Source: Vibrio sp. HDW18
GTDB lineage: Bacteria > Pseudomonadota > Gammaproteobacteria > Enterobacterales > Vibrionaceae
NCBI RefSeq assembly: GCF_011306175.1
Contig: NZ_CP049913.1
Span: 2,356,001 to 2,420,000 of the forward strand
Direction of reading: 5' to 3'
DNA length: 64,000 bases
Made by a program: the position numbers and the translations under genes. How positions within the stretch are numbered: the first letter of the stretch is position 1; every line of letters begins with the position of its first letter. Shown here in pieces: positions 27,058 through 35,269 of this stretch. The notes beneath the pieces are model-generated. The model saw only the letters and a list, made by a program, of their open reading frames with translations. It was not told the origin of the DNA and searched no databases.

Positions 27058-28392
27058 ATGGCAAGTAGTTCTAGAGGTCAATTTACCTCTCGATTCGGGT
27101 TTATTATGGCCGCAGCAGGTTCTGCGGTGGGGCTAGGTAACGTATGGGGATTTCCAACCCAAGCCGCGAGTAATGGTGGTGCCGTATTTCTGTTGGTCTA
27201 TCTATGTATGGTGTTTTTACTGGCTTACCCAATGCTGGTGGCGGAGTTAACCATTGGTCGCTATGGGCAATCTAACCCGATCCGAGCATTTCGTGCCGTA
27301 TGGCCAAAGGGAAAATTTGGTGCCATTTTACTCGGTATCGCGGGCATGATAGTGGTGTCGCTGATTTTGAGTTTTTATGCCATTGTGGCTGGCTGGTTGG
27401 TCGGTTCACTGTTTGGCGGTGGTTTAACTCTGCTTGGCGCAGAGAGTGCCAGCCAATGGCTAACCACTTTTAGCACCGAACGAAACCTGATTTTGATGGT
27501 GGCATTTATGGCGTTAACCATGTTTGTGGTGCGCAATGGTGTTGCCAATGGTATTGAAAAATGGTCGAGCCGTTTAATGCCACTGCTGTTTATTTTGTTT
27601 GGTTTACTCACGGTGTACATTTTTACTCAGCCAGGAGCTATTGACGGACTGAAAATGTACTTAGTGCCAGATATTAGCCACTTCACGCCAGGTTTAGTGG
27701 TCAATGCGATGGGGCAAGCCTTTTTCTCTTTGTCACTCGGTGTTTGTGTGATGACCACCTATGGCTCATACCTGAATAAAAATACCAACATACCGAAAAC
27801 TGCGGCGCAAGTAGCCTTAATTGATACCAGTGTGGCGTTTATCGCCGGTTTAATGGTGTTACCGGCGATGTTTGTGGCCAAAAATAATGGCGTTGAGATT
27901 TTTTCTGCCTCGGGTGAGCTGCTCAACTCCGACACTTTAGTCTTTACTGTGCTGCCTGCTATGTTTGATAGCATGGGGGCTATCGGTGGCGTGATCGGGA
28001 TGATCTTCTTCTTATTGATGATTATCGCCGCGCTCACTTCATCGATTTCGATGTTGGAAGTTCCAGTCGCTTGCGCAGTAGAAGAGTTACAGCAAAAACG
28101 TACCACCGCAGTGCTGTGGATTGGCAGCTTAGTCATGCTCATTTCAGGGGGGATTGTGCTGAATTTCTCGAGCATGTTTGGCTTTGTGATTGAGCTGACG
28201 ACGGTTTATTCACAACCAATCATTGCGTTGCTGATCACTTTAATCGCAGGCTGGATTTGGAATCGTCATCAGATCCTCTCTGAGTTACAGCAAGGTTACC
28301 CAGAGATAGCCAACAGCTGGTTTTGGAAGATTTGGCCTTGGTATGTGCGCTTAGTATGCCCAATATTGATGCTGATGGTGTTCTTTGCTTAA
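27058..28392 (+). CDS. Sodium-dependent transporter, neurotransmitter:sodium symporter (SNF) family
   Basis: A bacterial NSS/LeuT-fold sodium symporter for amino acids. The 444 residues form about 11 helices. The N-terminal signature is FTSRFGFIMAAAGSAVGLGNVWGFP (residues ~8-32), where the unwound helix 1 GSAVGLGNVW binds Na+ and substrate; AFFSLSLGVCVMTTYGSY is helix 6. The relatives are TnaT (tryptophan) and MhsT; the exact substrate is inferred only. The ATG at 27058 gives the family N-terminus; a TTG four codons upstream is less likely. TyrR-like and TetR-type boxes lie upstream, and a terminator follows. Confidence 0.9.
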   Translation: MASSSRGQFTSRFGFIMAAAGSAVGLGNVWGFPTQAASNGGAVFLLVYLCMVFLLAYPMLVAELTIGRYGQSNPIRAFRAVWPKGKFGAILLGIAGMIVVSLILSFYAIVAGWLVGSLFGGGLTLLGAESASQWLTTFSTERNLILMVAFMALTMFVVRNGVANGIEKWSSRLMPLLFILFGLLTVYIFTQPGAIDGLKMYLVPDISHFTPGLVVNAMGQAFFSLSLGVCVMTTYGSYLNKNTNIPKTAAQVALIDTSVAFIAGLMVLPAMFVAKNNGVEIFSASGELLNSDTLVFTVLPAMFDSMGAIGGVIGMIFFLLMIIAALTSSISMLEVPVACAVEELQQKRTTAVLWIGSLVMLISGGIVLNFSSMFGFVIELTTVYSQPIIALLITLIAGWIWNRHQILSELQQGYPEIANSWFWKIWPWYVRLVCPILMLMVFFA

Positions 28393-28416
28393 TCAGTCAC
28401 TCTGCCAACGTTAGAT

Positions 28417-28440
28417 AAAGCCGCCTTTGTGCGGCTTTTT
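28417..28440 (+). terminator. Intrinsic terminator after the NSS symporter gene
   Basis: AAAGCCGC/GCGGCTTT stem with a CTTTGT loop running into TTTTT, 24 bp after the stop. Confidence 0.88.
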
Positions 28441-28481
28441 GCTGCCATCGTTAAACCCACGTCGATACGTGTGATTATTGG

Positions 28482-28509
28482 TTGGTAGAGTGAGGCTTTG
28501 CAGTATAAT
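28482..28509 (+). promoter_or_regulatory. Candidate sigma70 promoter of the pseudouridine synthase gene
   Basis: TTGGTA (28482-28487) and a perfect TATAAT (28504-28509) are 16 bp apart, 24 bp before the ATG. Confidence 0.55.
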
Positions 28510-28533
28510 CGCGCCGTAAAGTGAGGCGTATTT

Positions 28534-29277
28534 ATGTTTGATATTCTGTTTACCCATCCCGATTTTTTGTTGATTAACAAACATCCTAATGTGTCAGTGC
28601 ATAAAGATGATGGTGATACTATGTTGCTGCAAGAGGTGGCTGAGCGCAGCGGGGATCGCCAGCTGTACTTAGTGCATCGGTTAGACAAAATGACCTCCGG
28701 CATTTTATTGCTGGCACGTAATGCCGCCGCGGCAAGCGAGCTTGCACAAGGTTTCGCTCAGCGTAAGGTGGCAAAATTTTATCTCGCCATTGGCAGTAAA
28801 AAGCCCAAGAAAAAACAGGGTTTGATTAGCGGTGATATGCAGCGTTCGCGTCGTTCAGCTTGGATGCTCCTCAACTCTCAGCATAATCCTGCGGTCACCC
28901 AATTTTTTTCTGCATCTGCCACTCAGGGAGAGCGGCTATTTTTGTGCAAACCCCATACCGGTAAAACGCACCAAATACGGGTAGCATTAAAATCGATTGG
29001 ATCCGCAATTGTCGGTGACCCGATTTATAACGCTGGACAGAGTGCTGATCGCGGTTATCTACACGCCTTTGCGCTGCGTTTTACTTATCAAGGTGAGGTT
29101 TACCAATGGCTGTGCGATCCACGTCAGTTTGCACATCTTGGTGATAAATGGCAGCAGCCAGAAGTGAGTCAAACACTCGATGGATGGTTAACGCCATGGG
29201 ACTTAGCTTGGCCGGAGCTAAAACTGGGTTCCTCGCGCGTTAAGACTGAAATCTGCCCGATAAAATCCAACCCTTAG
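28534..29277 (+). CDS. RluA-like RNA pseudouridine synthase (TIGR01621 type)
   Basis: Isomerises uridine to pseudouridine in a structured RNA; the target base is not known. The 247 residues contain the catalytic HRLDKMTSG motif (Asp near residue 51), the RluA-type KFYLAIG region and KPHTGKTHQIRVALKSIGSAIVGDPIY. There is no N-terminal S4 domain. It resembles the family annotated TIGR01621 in Vibrio and Shewanella. AGGCG precedes the ATG at 28534. It is a single gene followed by a hairpin and an ERIC element. Confidence 0.88.
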   Translation: MFDILFTHPDFLLINKHPNVSVHKDDGDTMLLQEVAERSGDRQLYLVHRLDKMTSGILLLARNAAAASELAQGFAQRKVAKFYLAIGSKKPKKKQGLISGDMQRSRRSAWMLLNSQHNPAVTQFFSASATQGERLFLCKPHTGKTHQIRVALKSIGSAIVGDPIYNAGQSADRGYLHAFALRFTYQGEVYQWLCDPRQFAHLGDKWQQPEVSQTLDGWLTPWDLAWPELKLGSSRVKTEICPIKSNP

Positions 29278-29312
29278 TTTGCTTATATGAGGTTTGGCTT
29301 GGGAGAAACAAC

Positions 29313-29335
29313 AACGGCAGCCATTGGCTGCCGTT
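29313..29335. terminator. Hairpin after the pseudouridine synthase gene
   Basis: A perfect 10-bp stem AACGGCAGCC/GGCTGCCGTT with an ATT loop but no T run on the plus strand. On the minus strand GTTGTTTCTCCC follows. It is probably a bidirectional terminator or RNA end for the two convergent units. Confidence 0.5.
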
Positions 29336-29380
29336 AAACATTAAGCTATCAATGCCAGAATATGCAATACCAGAAATGAC

Positions 29381-29508
29381 TATACCCTTCCTACTTGAAG
29401 CTGCAGCGGTGTTAGCTACGTTCGTTCACCCCAATCACAGAGTTTGTCTATGCTCATGGGGACTCACTCACTTGCCGCCTACCTGCAACTCCAAGTTGTT
29501 TGGGTATA
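29381..29508. repeat. ERIC (intergenic repeat unit), full-length copy
   Basis: A 128-bp imperfect palindrome with TATACCC/GGGTATA ends and ERIC core segments (TTCACCCCAATCACA, CATGGGGACTCACTCACTTG, GCCGCCTACCTGCAACTCCAAG). It sits between convergent genes, 11 bp from the META lipoprotein stop. It is the same size as the copy at 48665 and lies in the opposite orientation. Confidence 0.85.
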
Positions 29509-29519
29509 ACAACGCAAAA

Positions 29520-29963
29520 TCAGTTCACCCAATCACGCAGGGTAAATGTCAGGGTATGGACATCATTTTTCAGCGTCAAAGTCTGGTTGGTTAAGGTGAT
29601 GGTGCTCCAATCGCTTAAGGTTTTTGATACCATTTGCTCAGTATCCATCATTTCAGGCAGACACATTTTCATGGTCATGCCCATTTTCTCAATTCGAAAT
29701 TGATTATCTTTGAGCTCGGCTTTGCCAAAGAAGTTGTTACAGCCCGCATTACCACTGGCCATCATTTGTTCGCCAATTTCTAAACGTGGTGCTTGATGCT
29801 GTTCATCTTTCGTCACATCTTTACCATCAATTTGCACCAATTGCCAATTGTGATGTTGAAGATCTTGAACGGTAATCGGTTCATTATTATTGTTGCTCGC
29901 ACAAGCACTGATTAGCACAGGCAGGGTGATTGCGGCGAGTAATGATTTGGAACTAAAATTCAT
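29520..29963 (-). CDS. META domain lipoprotein (HslJ-like)
   Basis: A 147-residue lipoprotein with signal MNFSSKSLLAAITLPVLISAC (lipidated Cys21) and a META/HslJ domain: NWQLVQIDGKDV, LEIGEQMMASGNAGCNNFFG and the Met-rich MGMTMKMCLPEMM segment. HslJ-like proteins are linked to heat shock or novobiocin resistance in E. coli; the biochemical role is unknown. The ATG at 29963 follows GGAG; the frame extends ten codons upstream without a signal peptide. The ERIC element starts 11 bp past its stop. Confidence 0.85.
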   Translation of the reverse strand: MNFSSKSLLAAITLPVLISACASNNNNEPITVQDLQHHNWQLVQIDGKDVTKDEQHQAPRLEIGEQMMASGNAGCNNFFGKAELKDNQFRIEKMGMTMKMCLPEMMDTEQMVSKTLSDWSTITLTNQTLTLKNDVHTLTFTLRDWVN

Positions 29964-30087
29964 ATTATTCACTCCGAGGCTGGGAATTGGCACAGTATAA
30001 TCAATAAAACACTGTTCTTGTCAGTATCCGGTGATGTTGTCTATGAAAATTTGAACCTAGTCGCTTTATTGAACGGTGTTCACTGGA

Positions 30088-30303
30088 TTACGCTGACCAC
30101 GAATCACTTACCCAACCACCTACGTGATCATCGTAGTGATTGCCCGCAAATTTGTGCGCTTGCTTGGCACTCGGCTTTTTAACTTGATGCATCACTTCAT
30201 AGATATAACGGGCCATCGGATCACTGCAATTGTCCACTTGCTGTTTACGCAGGGCGACTTGTTTAATCATGTTCAGACGATAGTTTTTACTGCTGCGTTT
30301 CAT
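30088..30303 (-). CDS. Small hypothetical protein (71 aa)
   Basis: I do not recognise this family. The 71 residues have a basic N-terminal half (MKRSSKNYRLNMIKQVALRKQQ), a central CSDPMARYIYEVMHQVKK and a His/Asp/Gly/Trp-containing end (NHYDDHVGGWVSDSWSA). GGAGG seven bases before the ATG at 30303 strongly supports translation from there rather than from the TTG two codons upstream. It is monocistronic, between the META lipoprotein and the ABC exporter genes on the same strand. Confidence 0.7.
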   Translation of the reverse strand: MKRSSKNYRLNMIKQVALRKQQVDNCSDPMARYIYEVMHQVKKPSAKQAHKFAGNHYDDHVGGWVSDSWSA

Positions 30304-30467
30304 TGGCAAACCTCCGTTTTTTGATCGACAGAATTAAAAAACTAGAACTCACTCGCTCTATCGTCAATGATGGTTTGCCGTACATTTTCTAATGGAATTT
30401 AAGTGTGTGATTAGGCTATCCCTTTCATAATATTCAGTTCAATAACGCAGTTTGCCCAATTGGGGGC

Positions 30468-31565
30468 TTAATCGAGCGATTTTTTAAAGCGTAATGATGC
30501 AATCAGTAATCCAAACAAAGTGAATAGCGCTAACCAGAGGGTATCGCGCCATAAATCGATTAAGTCCGTGCCGCGTAATACAATTCCACGGATCAAACGC
30601 ATAAAGTGGGTGGCAGGTAAAATTTCAGCGATCCACTGCGCCGCAATAGGCATACCTTCATAGGGAAAAATAAATCCGGAAAGCAGAATCGAAGGCAGTA
30701 AAATAAACACCGTCATCTGCATGGCTTGCAATTGGGTTATGGCGATGGTGGAAATCACTAAACCTAGAGTTAGGCTTGCACAGATAAACAGCAGAGTACC
30801 CAATAAAATCTGGCTTAACGAACCATTGATCGGCACGGTAAAGATCATGTGTCCTAAGCCGAGAATTATCGCCACTTGGATCAGCCCAATAAAAATGTAA
30901 GGTACGATTTTACCTATCATCAGTTCAATCGAATGAACTGGTGTTGTGATCAGCAGCTCTAGATTACCGCGCTCCCGTTCGCGCACAATCGCTGCGCTAG
31001 TAAATAAAATCATGGTCATGGTTAAAATAACCCCGAGCAGACCAGGCACAATATTAACCGCAGAACGGCGGCTCGGATTATAGAGTAAGGTGATTTGAAA
31101 AGTGGCGGGGCTTGGTGATGTTAACATGCGCGCAGAGTCGCTAACAGGCATATTTTTTAACCCAGACAACGCACTGGCGATCATGGTATCTGAGCCATCA
31201 ACTAACCATTGGCCGAGCTCTCGTTGCTGTTGGCTACGGGTTGATAAATCTTTAGGCAAGATCAGAGCCGCGCGAATTTCACCGCTTTCGATCGCTTGTT
31301 CTGCGGCTGTTACCGTGAGGTAGGCCTGCTTCACGGTCACCACTTGAGTTACTTTAACCGATTCGACCAACCAACGGGCAAGGGTTGAATGGCTCTGATC
31401 GACGATGCCAATCGGAATATTGCGCACATCGGTGTTGATGGCAAATCCAAACAGCAGTAGCTGAATTAATGGGATCATCACCACCATGCCGAAAGTAAGG
31501 CGATCGCGGGCGAGTTGACGAAACTCTTTGAGGAGTACAGCTTTAATCCGAAATAGGCTGTTCAT
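30468..31565 (-). CDS. ABC-2 type exporter permease (YbhS/YbhR-like)
   Basis: Inner membrane permease of an ABC-2 exporter; 365 residues. One N-terminal helix (~24-42) is followed by a large periplasmic domain (~45-170) and five C-terminal helices from ~175, with the motif VRERERGNLELLITTPV after helix 2. This is the YhhJ/YbhR/YbhS architecture. Its ATG overlaps the ATPase stop (ATGA), so the two are coupled. Only one permease gene is present, while the E. coli ybhGFSR operon has two, so a homodimer is likely. The substrate could be a drug, but there is no direct evidence. Confidence 0.9.
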   Translation of the reverse strand: MNSLFRIKAVLLKEFRQLARDRLTFGMVVMIPLIQLLLFGFAINTDVRNIPIGIVDQSHSTLARWLVESVKVTQVVTVKQAYLTVTAAEQAIESGEIRAALILPKDLSTRSQQQRELGQWLVDGSDTMIASALSGLKNMPVSDSARMLTSPSPATFQITLLYNPSRRSAVNIVPGLLGVILTMTMILFTSAAIVRERERGNLELLITTPVHSIELMIGKIVPYIFIGLIQVAIILGLGHMIFTVPINGSLSQILLGTLLFICASLTLGLVISTIAITQLQAMQMTVFILLPSILLSGFIFPYEGMPIAAQWIAEILPATHFMRLIRGIVLRGTDLIDLWRDTLWLALFTLFGLLIASLRFKKSLD

Positions 31566-32488
31566 TGACGCCCCTTACCGGTGACGGTGACAAACACGTC
31601 CTCTAAACTCGGGCGTGCGAGGGTTAACTCGGCGTTGCTTAAGTAGGGGATAGTGCTGCGTAGCCATCCAATAGGCTCACTGATTTGGTGATCGATCAAG
31701 ACGCGTAAGCGAATGCCCAATTGAGCGGCTGAACGAACCGGCGCTAAGCTCAGCAAGTGTTGTTTTAAGTGACGAAGTTCCGGTGCTTTAATTTCGATCA
31801 CGTTGACACCCATCTGTTGCATCAATTTTTCTGGCTCACCATCTGCGCGAATTTCACCGGCTTCCATTATGGCTAAACGATGGCAGCGTTCCGCTTCATC
31901 CATATAGTGCGTCGTCACTAAAATGGTGGTACCCAGTGATGAGAGATCAAACAACTGTTCCCAAAACTCACGGCGATTTTCTGGATCAACCGCTGAAGTC
32001 GGTTCATCCAGAAATAACAATTCAGGATGATGCATGGTAGCCGCCGCCAGCGCCAAACGCTGCTTTTGTCCGCCACTCATGCCCGATACGCGCTGCTTAC
32101 TTCGCTGATCTAACCCATAGGTCTTGAGCTGGATTTGGGTACGCTGCTTAAGCTGTAGGCGATTCATACCGAAAATTTGGCCGATAAATTGCAAATTCTC
32201 TTCGATGGTCAGATCGTCATACAGTGAAAACTTTTGGGTCATATAGCCAATTTTTAGACGTAACTGCTCAGATTGTTTGGGAATCGATAATCCAAGCACA
32301 TTCACTTGCCCCGAAGTGGGTTGCAGCAAACCAGTTAACACGCGGATCATGGTTGATTTACCACAGCCATTGGGACCTAAAAAACCGTAAATGTTACCAC
32401 GTTCAACTTTGAGATTAATGTTATCTATCGCCGTGAATGCGCCAAACCGTTTAACCACCTGTTCAGTGCAGATTGCGTAATCGCTCAT
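31562..32488 (-). CDS. ABC exporter ATP-binding protein (YbhF/CcmA-like)
   Basis: A 308-residue single ATPase domain protein. Walker A GPNGCGKST, Q-loop YMTQKFSLYDDLT, signature MSGGQKQRLALA, Walker B LLFLDEPTSAVDP and the H-loop VTTHYMDEAERC are all intact. The C-terminal ~80 residues resemble the DUF4162 tail of drug exporter ATPases. The ATG at 32488 has GGAG six bases upstream. It is downstream of the adaptor gene and overlaps the permease gene. Confidence 0.92.
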   Translation of the reverse strand: MSDYAICTEQVVKRFGAFTAIDNINLKVERGNIYGFLGPNGCGKSTMIRVLTGLLQPTSGQVNVLGLSIPKQSEQLRLKIGYMTQKFSLYDDLTIEENLQFIGQIFGMNRLQLKQRTQIQLKTYGLDQRSKQRVSGMSGGQKQRLALAAATMHHPELLFLDEPTSAVDPENRREFWEQLFDLSSLGTTILVTTHYMDEAERCHRLAIMEAGEIRADGEPEKLMQQMGVNVIEIKAPELRHLKQHLLSLAPVRSAAQLGIRLRVLIDHQISEPIGWLRSTIPYLSNAELTLARPSLEDVFVTVTGKGRQ

Positions 32489-32514
32489 CAAGGCTCCTTA
32501 GCGTAAATTGCTCC

Positions 32515-33465
32515 TTAGGGTAAATCGACTTGTGCCGCTAGACCGGAAGGTAGTTGGTGGGCGGAGATTGGTAAATCGACTTCAGCGAGAAACATTAAGC
32601 GTGAGCGCTCTTGCTCGGTTAGAGCGTAATAGGGCGTAAAGCTTGGCTCATTAGCAATCCAGCGCACTTGGCCTTGTAACGCCTCGTGGATCCCATCAAC
32701 ATGTACCGTTACGCTCTGACCGACCGCAAATCGTGCCAGTGCAGTTTGTGGCACATAGACTCGTGCATAAGGCGTACGATCTGCTTGTACTATCGCCACT
32801 ACTGCATCACTGTTGACCCGCTCACCAACCTGGTAGGGCAAACTATCAAGGATCCCATCACGAGTTGCGATGATGGTTAATTCATCAAGCAGGTGTTGTT
32901 GCAGCGCGACATTCGCTTGCGCGGCCGCTAGCTCGGCTGTGGCTTGCTCAATATCTTCCATGCGAGCCCCTGTGGTCAATTTGCTCAACTCTTCGTGGGC
33001 AGAAGCTCGTTCGGCATGGGCTGAATCACGGGCTGCGCGCGCGCTATCAAGTTCAGACTGACTGATGGAGCGCTTAGTGAGTAATTCAGTTTTGCGGGTT
33101 AAGGTAATTTCTGCCTCTTGATAGAAAGCTTGGGCTTTGGCGACACGAGCCTTGGCGGCGGCAATATCTTCTGGCCGTTCACCATGGATGAGTTTATTGA
33201 GCGCGGCTTGAGCTTTTGTTTGCTCAGCAAGTGCTTGGTTGAGCAAAATCGATTGTCTACGGTTATCAAGCTTAAGCAAAATATCACCGGCTTTGACAGG
33301 GGAGCCTTGTGCTAAGGGTTGCGCTCGGATCCACTCATTACTGGTGGCGCGAAAAGTGATGCGATCACGCTCCAAGGTGCCTAACGCTTGGGGTGGGGTA
33401 TCTGGTGAGCAAGCTGTGAGCAGTAGTAGCGAGCATAATGTGGTAATGGTCAGAAATCGATTCAT
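32515..33465 (-). CDS. HlyD-family periplasmic adaptor lipoprotein (YbhG-like)
   Basis: Membrane fusion/adaptor subunit of the ABC exporter; 316 residues with a lipoprotein signal ending LLLLTAC. A lipoyl-like half-motif (LAQGSPVKAGDILLKLDNRR) precedes a long alpha-helical hairpin rich in Ala/Glu/Gln (about residues 75-190), then a second lipoyl part (ATRDGILDSLPYQVGERV) and a beta domain. This is the YbhG/EmrA-type topology, probably linking to TolC. It is the first gene of the three-gene operon. Confidence 0.9.
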   Translation of the reverse strand: MNRFLTITTLCSLLLLTACSPDTPPQALGTLERDRITFRATSNEWIRAQPLAQGSPVKAGDILLKLDNRRQSILLNQALAEQTKAQAALNKLIHGERPEDIAAAKARVAKAQAFYQEAEITLTRKTELLTKRSISQSELDSARAARDSAHAERASAHEELSKLTTGARMEDIEQATAELAAAQANVALQQHLLDELTIIATRDGILDSLPYQVGERVNSDAVVAIVQADRTPYARVYVPQTALARFAVGQSVTVHVDGIHEALQGQVRWIANEPSFTPYYALTEQERSRLMFLAEVDLPISAHQLPSGLAAQVDLP

Positions 33466-33608
33466 TGTTTCACCATCTACTCTTTAATCATTAACTTGAG
33501 TGTAGGTGGTGTGAAAAACACTATGCTCGGATTTTGCGCAACTTTGTGATCGATCTTGGTGATCAATTGAACTCGATTGATGCCATCAAAATCTGGTGCG
33601 GTAAAATT

Positions 33609-33628
33609 CGGCTCCCTGATGGGAGCCG
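33609..33628 (-). terminator. Intrinsic terminator after sdaC
   Basis: A perfect 8-bp stem CGGCTCCC/GGGAGCCG with a 4-nt loop. On the minus strand it is followed by AATTTTACC. Confidence 0.78.
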
Positions 33629-33681
33629 CTAAGTGTGAGTCGAGGAGAGGATTTCGCTTAATCGGCTAGCGAAATAAAGTG

Positions 33682-34935
33682 TTAACCCAGTAAGCTGTAC
33701 AGCAGAGCCGACACCGCTAGTAGACCGATCAACAAGATAAATAAGGTACTGATATGTTTTTGGTACTGCTGTAGTGCAGCGACTTTAAATACCGCGATCA
33801 TTGGCATGATAAATAGAATCATCGCGATAACTGGGCCCGATAGCGCTTCCATCATCCCCAGAATGCTTGGGTTGATGATGGCGGCAATCCAAATAGTGAT
33901 AAACAAAAAGGCGATAGTGATCCGCTCCGCCAAGCGCAGTGACACGCGGCAGTTTTTAGTGAGTAGCCCCGATAAGCTTTCACGAGCACCAAGGAAATGG
34001 CCTAAGAAAGATGAGGTAATCGCAATAAAAGCGACCAATGGGCCAAGTGTGGCGATAAACGGGTTATCGGTTACGTTGGCCAGATAAGTCAGCACTGAAA
34101 CATTTTGCGCTTTGGCTTGTTGCAGGGCTTGTGGCGACAATGCCAGTACGCAAGAGATGACGAACAGCAGCACAAACAGAATCAATACTACGCTGGTATT
34201 ACGCAAAATTTGTTCGGATTTGTATTCAGCCTGTGCACCATAATGACGGCGCTGAATATTGGCAAAGCTAGAAATGGCCGCGGCATGGCTGAAAGAGAAC
34301 ACCACCACCGGGATTGCCAGCCAAACGGTGTGCAAAAATGTACTGGTTGGTGGAAAATCCCAGCTTGGCATTGACCAATAAGGAATTAAATACAGCGAAA
34401 GTAGCGCGAGAATCGCCGCGAGCGGGTAGACCATCACCGCAAAAGTGCGCAGCATAATTTTTTCACCACTGAGCATAATCGCGATTAAAGCAAATACCAG
34501 TACCCCAGACAGTAGGGCGCGTGGCGGTGATACCATTTCTGCTTGATTGACTAAAAAGCTATCCACAGTGTTGGTCAAACCAACGCCATAGATCAGCAAA
34601 ATTGGAAAAATCGATAGAAAATAGAGCAGCGAGATTAAACGCCCGGCATTTTGACCAAAATGCTCTTCCACCACATCGGTAAAATCGGCATTAGGACGTC
34701 GCGATGAAAGCACAAAGCGCGCCAGCCCACGGTGTGATAAATAGGTCATTGGGAACGCTAATAGCGCCATCAGAACCAAAGGCCAAAAACCGCCTAAACC
34801 AATATTGATCGGTAAGAATAAAATGCCGGCTCCGACGGCGGTACCGAATAGGCTCAGCAGCCAATAGGTGTCGTGTTGGGTCCATTGTGCGGTCTGCTCA
34901 GCACTAAAATGGGTTACTTCCTGAGAGTCTTTCAC
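33682..34935 (-). CDS. sdaC: HAAAP family serine transporter (SdaC/DlsT-like)
   Basis: Inner membrane amino acid:proton (or Na+) symporter of the hydroxy/aromatic amino acid permease family; 417 residues with 11 predicted helices. Segments LFGTAVGAGILFLPINIGLGGFWP, YPLAAILALLSLYLIP, VFSFSHAAAISSFANIQRRHYG and ITSSFLGHFLGARESLSGLL are those of SdaC-type serine transporters. The start is a GTG at 34935 with a weak ribosome binding site; no better start is seen. It has its own terminator. Confidence 0.87.
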   Translation of the reverse strand: MKDSQEVTHFSAEQTAQWTQHDTYWLLSLFGTAVGAGILFLPINIGLGGFWPLVLMALLAFPMTYLSHRGLARFVLSSRRPNADFTDVVEEHFGQNAGRLISLLYFLSIFPILLIYGVGLTNTVDSFLVNQAEMVSPPRALLSGVLVFALIAIMLSGEKIMLRTFAVMVYPLAAILALLSLYLIPYWSMPSWDFPPTSTFLHTVWLAIPVVVFSFSHAAAISSFANIQRRHYGAQAEYKSEQILRNTSVVLILFVLLFVISCVLALSPQALQQAKAQNVSVLTYLANVTDNPFIATLGPLVAFIAITSSFLGHFLGARESLSGLLTKNCRVSLRLAERITIAFLFITIWIAAIINPSILGMMEALSGPVIAMILFIMPMIAVFKVAALQQYQKHISTLFILLIGLLAVSALLYSLLG

Positions 34936-35269
34936 TAAAAAATCACTTATCTAAAAATAATAATGTGGCGGATCCTACTCCTATTAGTGGTTATGATCAT
35001 TTTGTGTTACTGGTGATAAGCACTGCCATTTTGTCTTACTGTTAGTTTTCAAATTGTGAAAATTTGAAAAAGTTGGATAATTGTTCTTGATTATTGACTT
35101 TATTCTGGTTTTTAATGCTAAAAAATCATATTTTTTAGTAAATTTGATTGTTTGCTTGGTTTTCGTACAAATGCCAGTATGAGGAGACTAAACGGGGTAC
35201 CAATACTGGTATGCAGCGTCGATTTAGCGCACAATCAGTCCCACGACTCACCGATTGAATAAGCGATTA
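34936..35269. promoter_or_regulatory. AT-rich control region between sdaC and the EamA gene
   Basis: Two notable structures. First, a perfect 10-bp inverted repeat TTTTCAAATT/AATTTGAAAA around GTGAA (35046-35070). Second, overlapping inverted repeats before the EamA gene: CCAGTAT (35174-35180) with ATACTGG (35203-35209), and TACCA (35198-35202) with TGGTA (35207-35211), which compete for the same bases. The second could be an operator (TACCAGTATTGGTA on the minus strand) or alternative RNA hairpins. No gene is seen. Confidence 0.45.

Noticed and set aside
29352-29594. Plus-strand ORF of 80 codons
   Set aside because: Runs through the ERIC element and the antisense strand of the META lipoprotein gene; no ribosome binding site or family.
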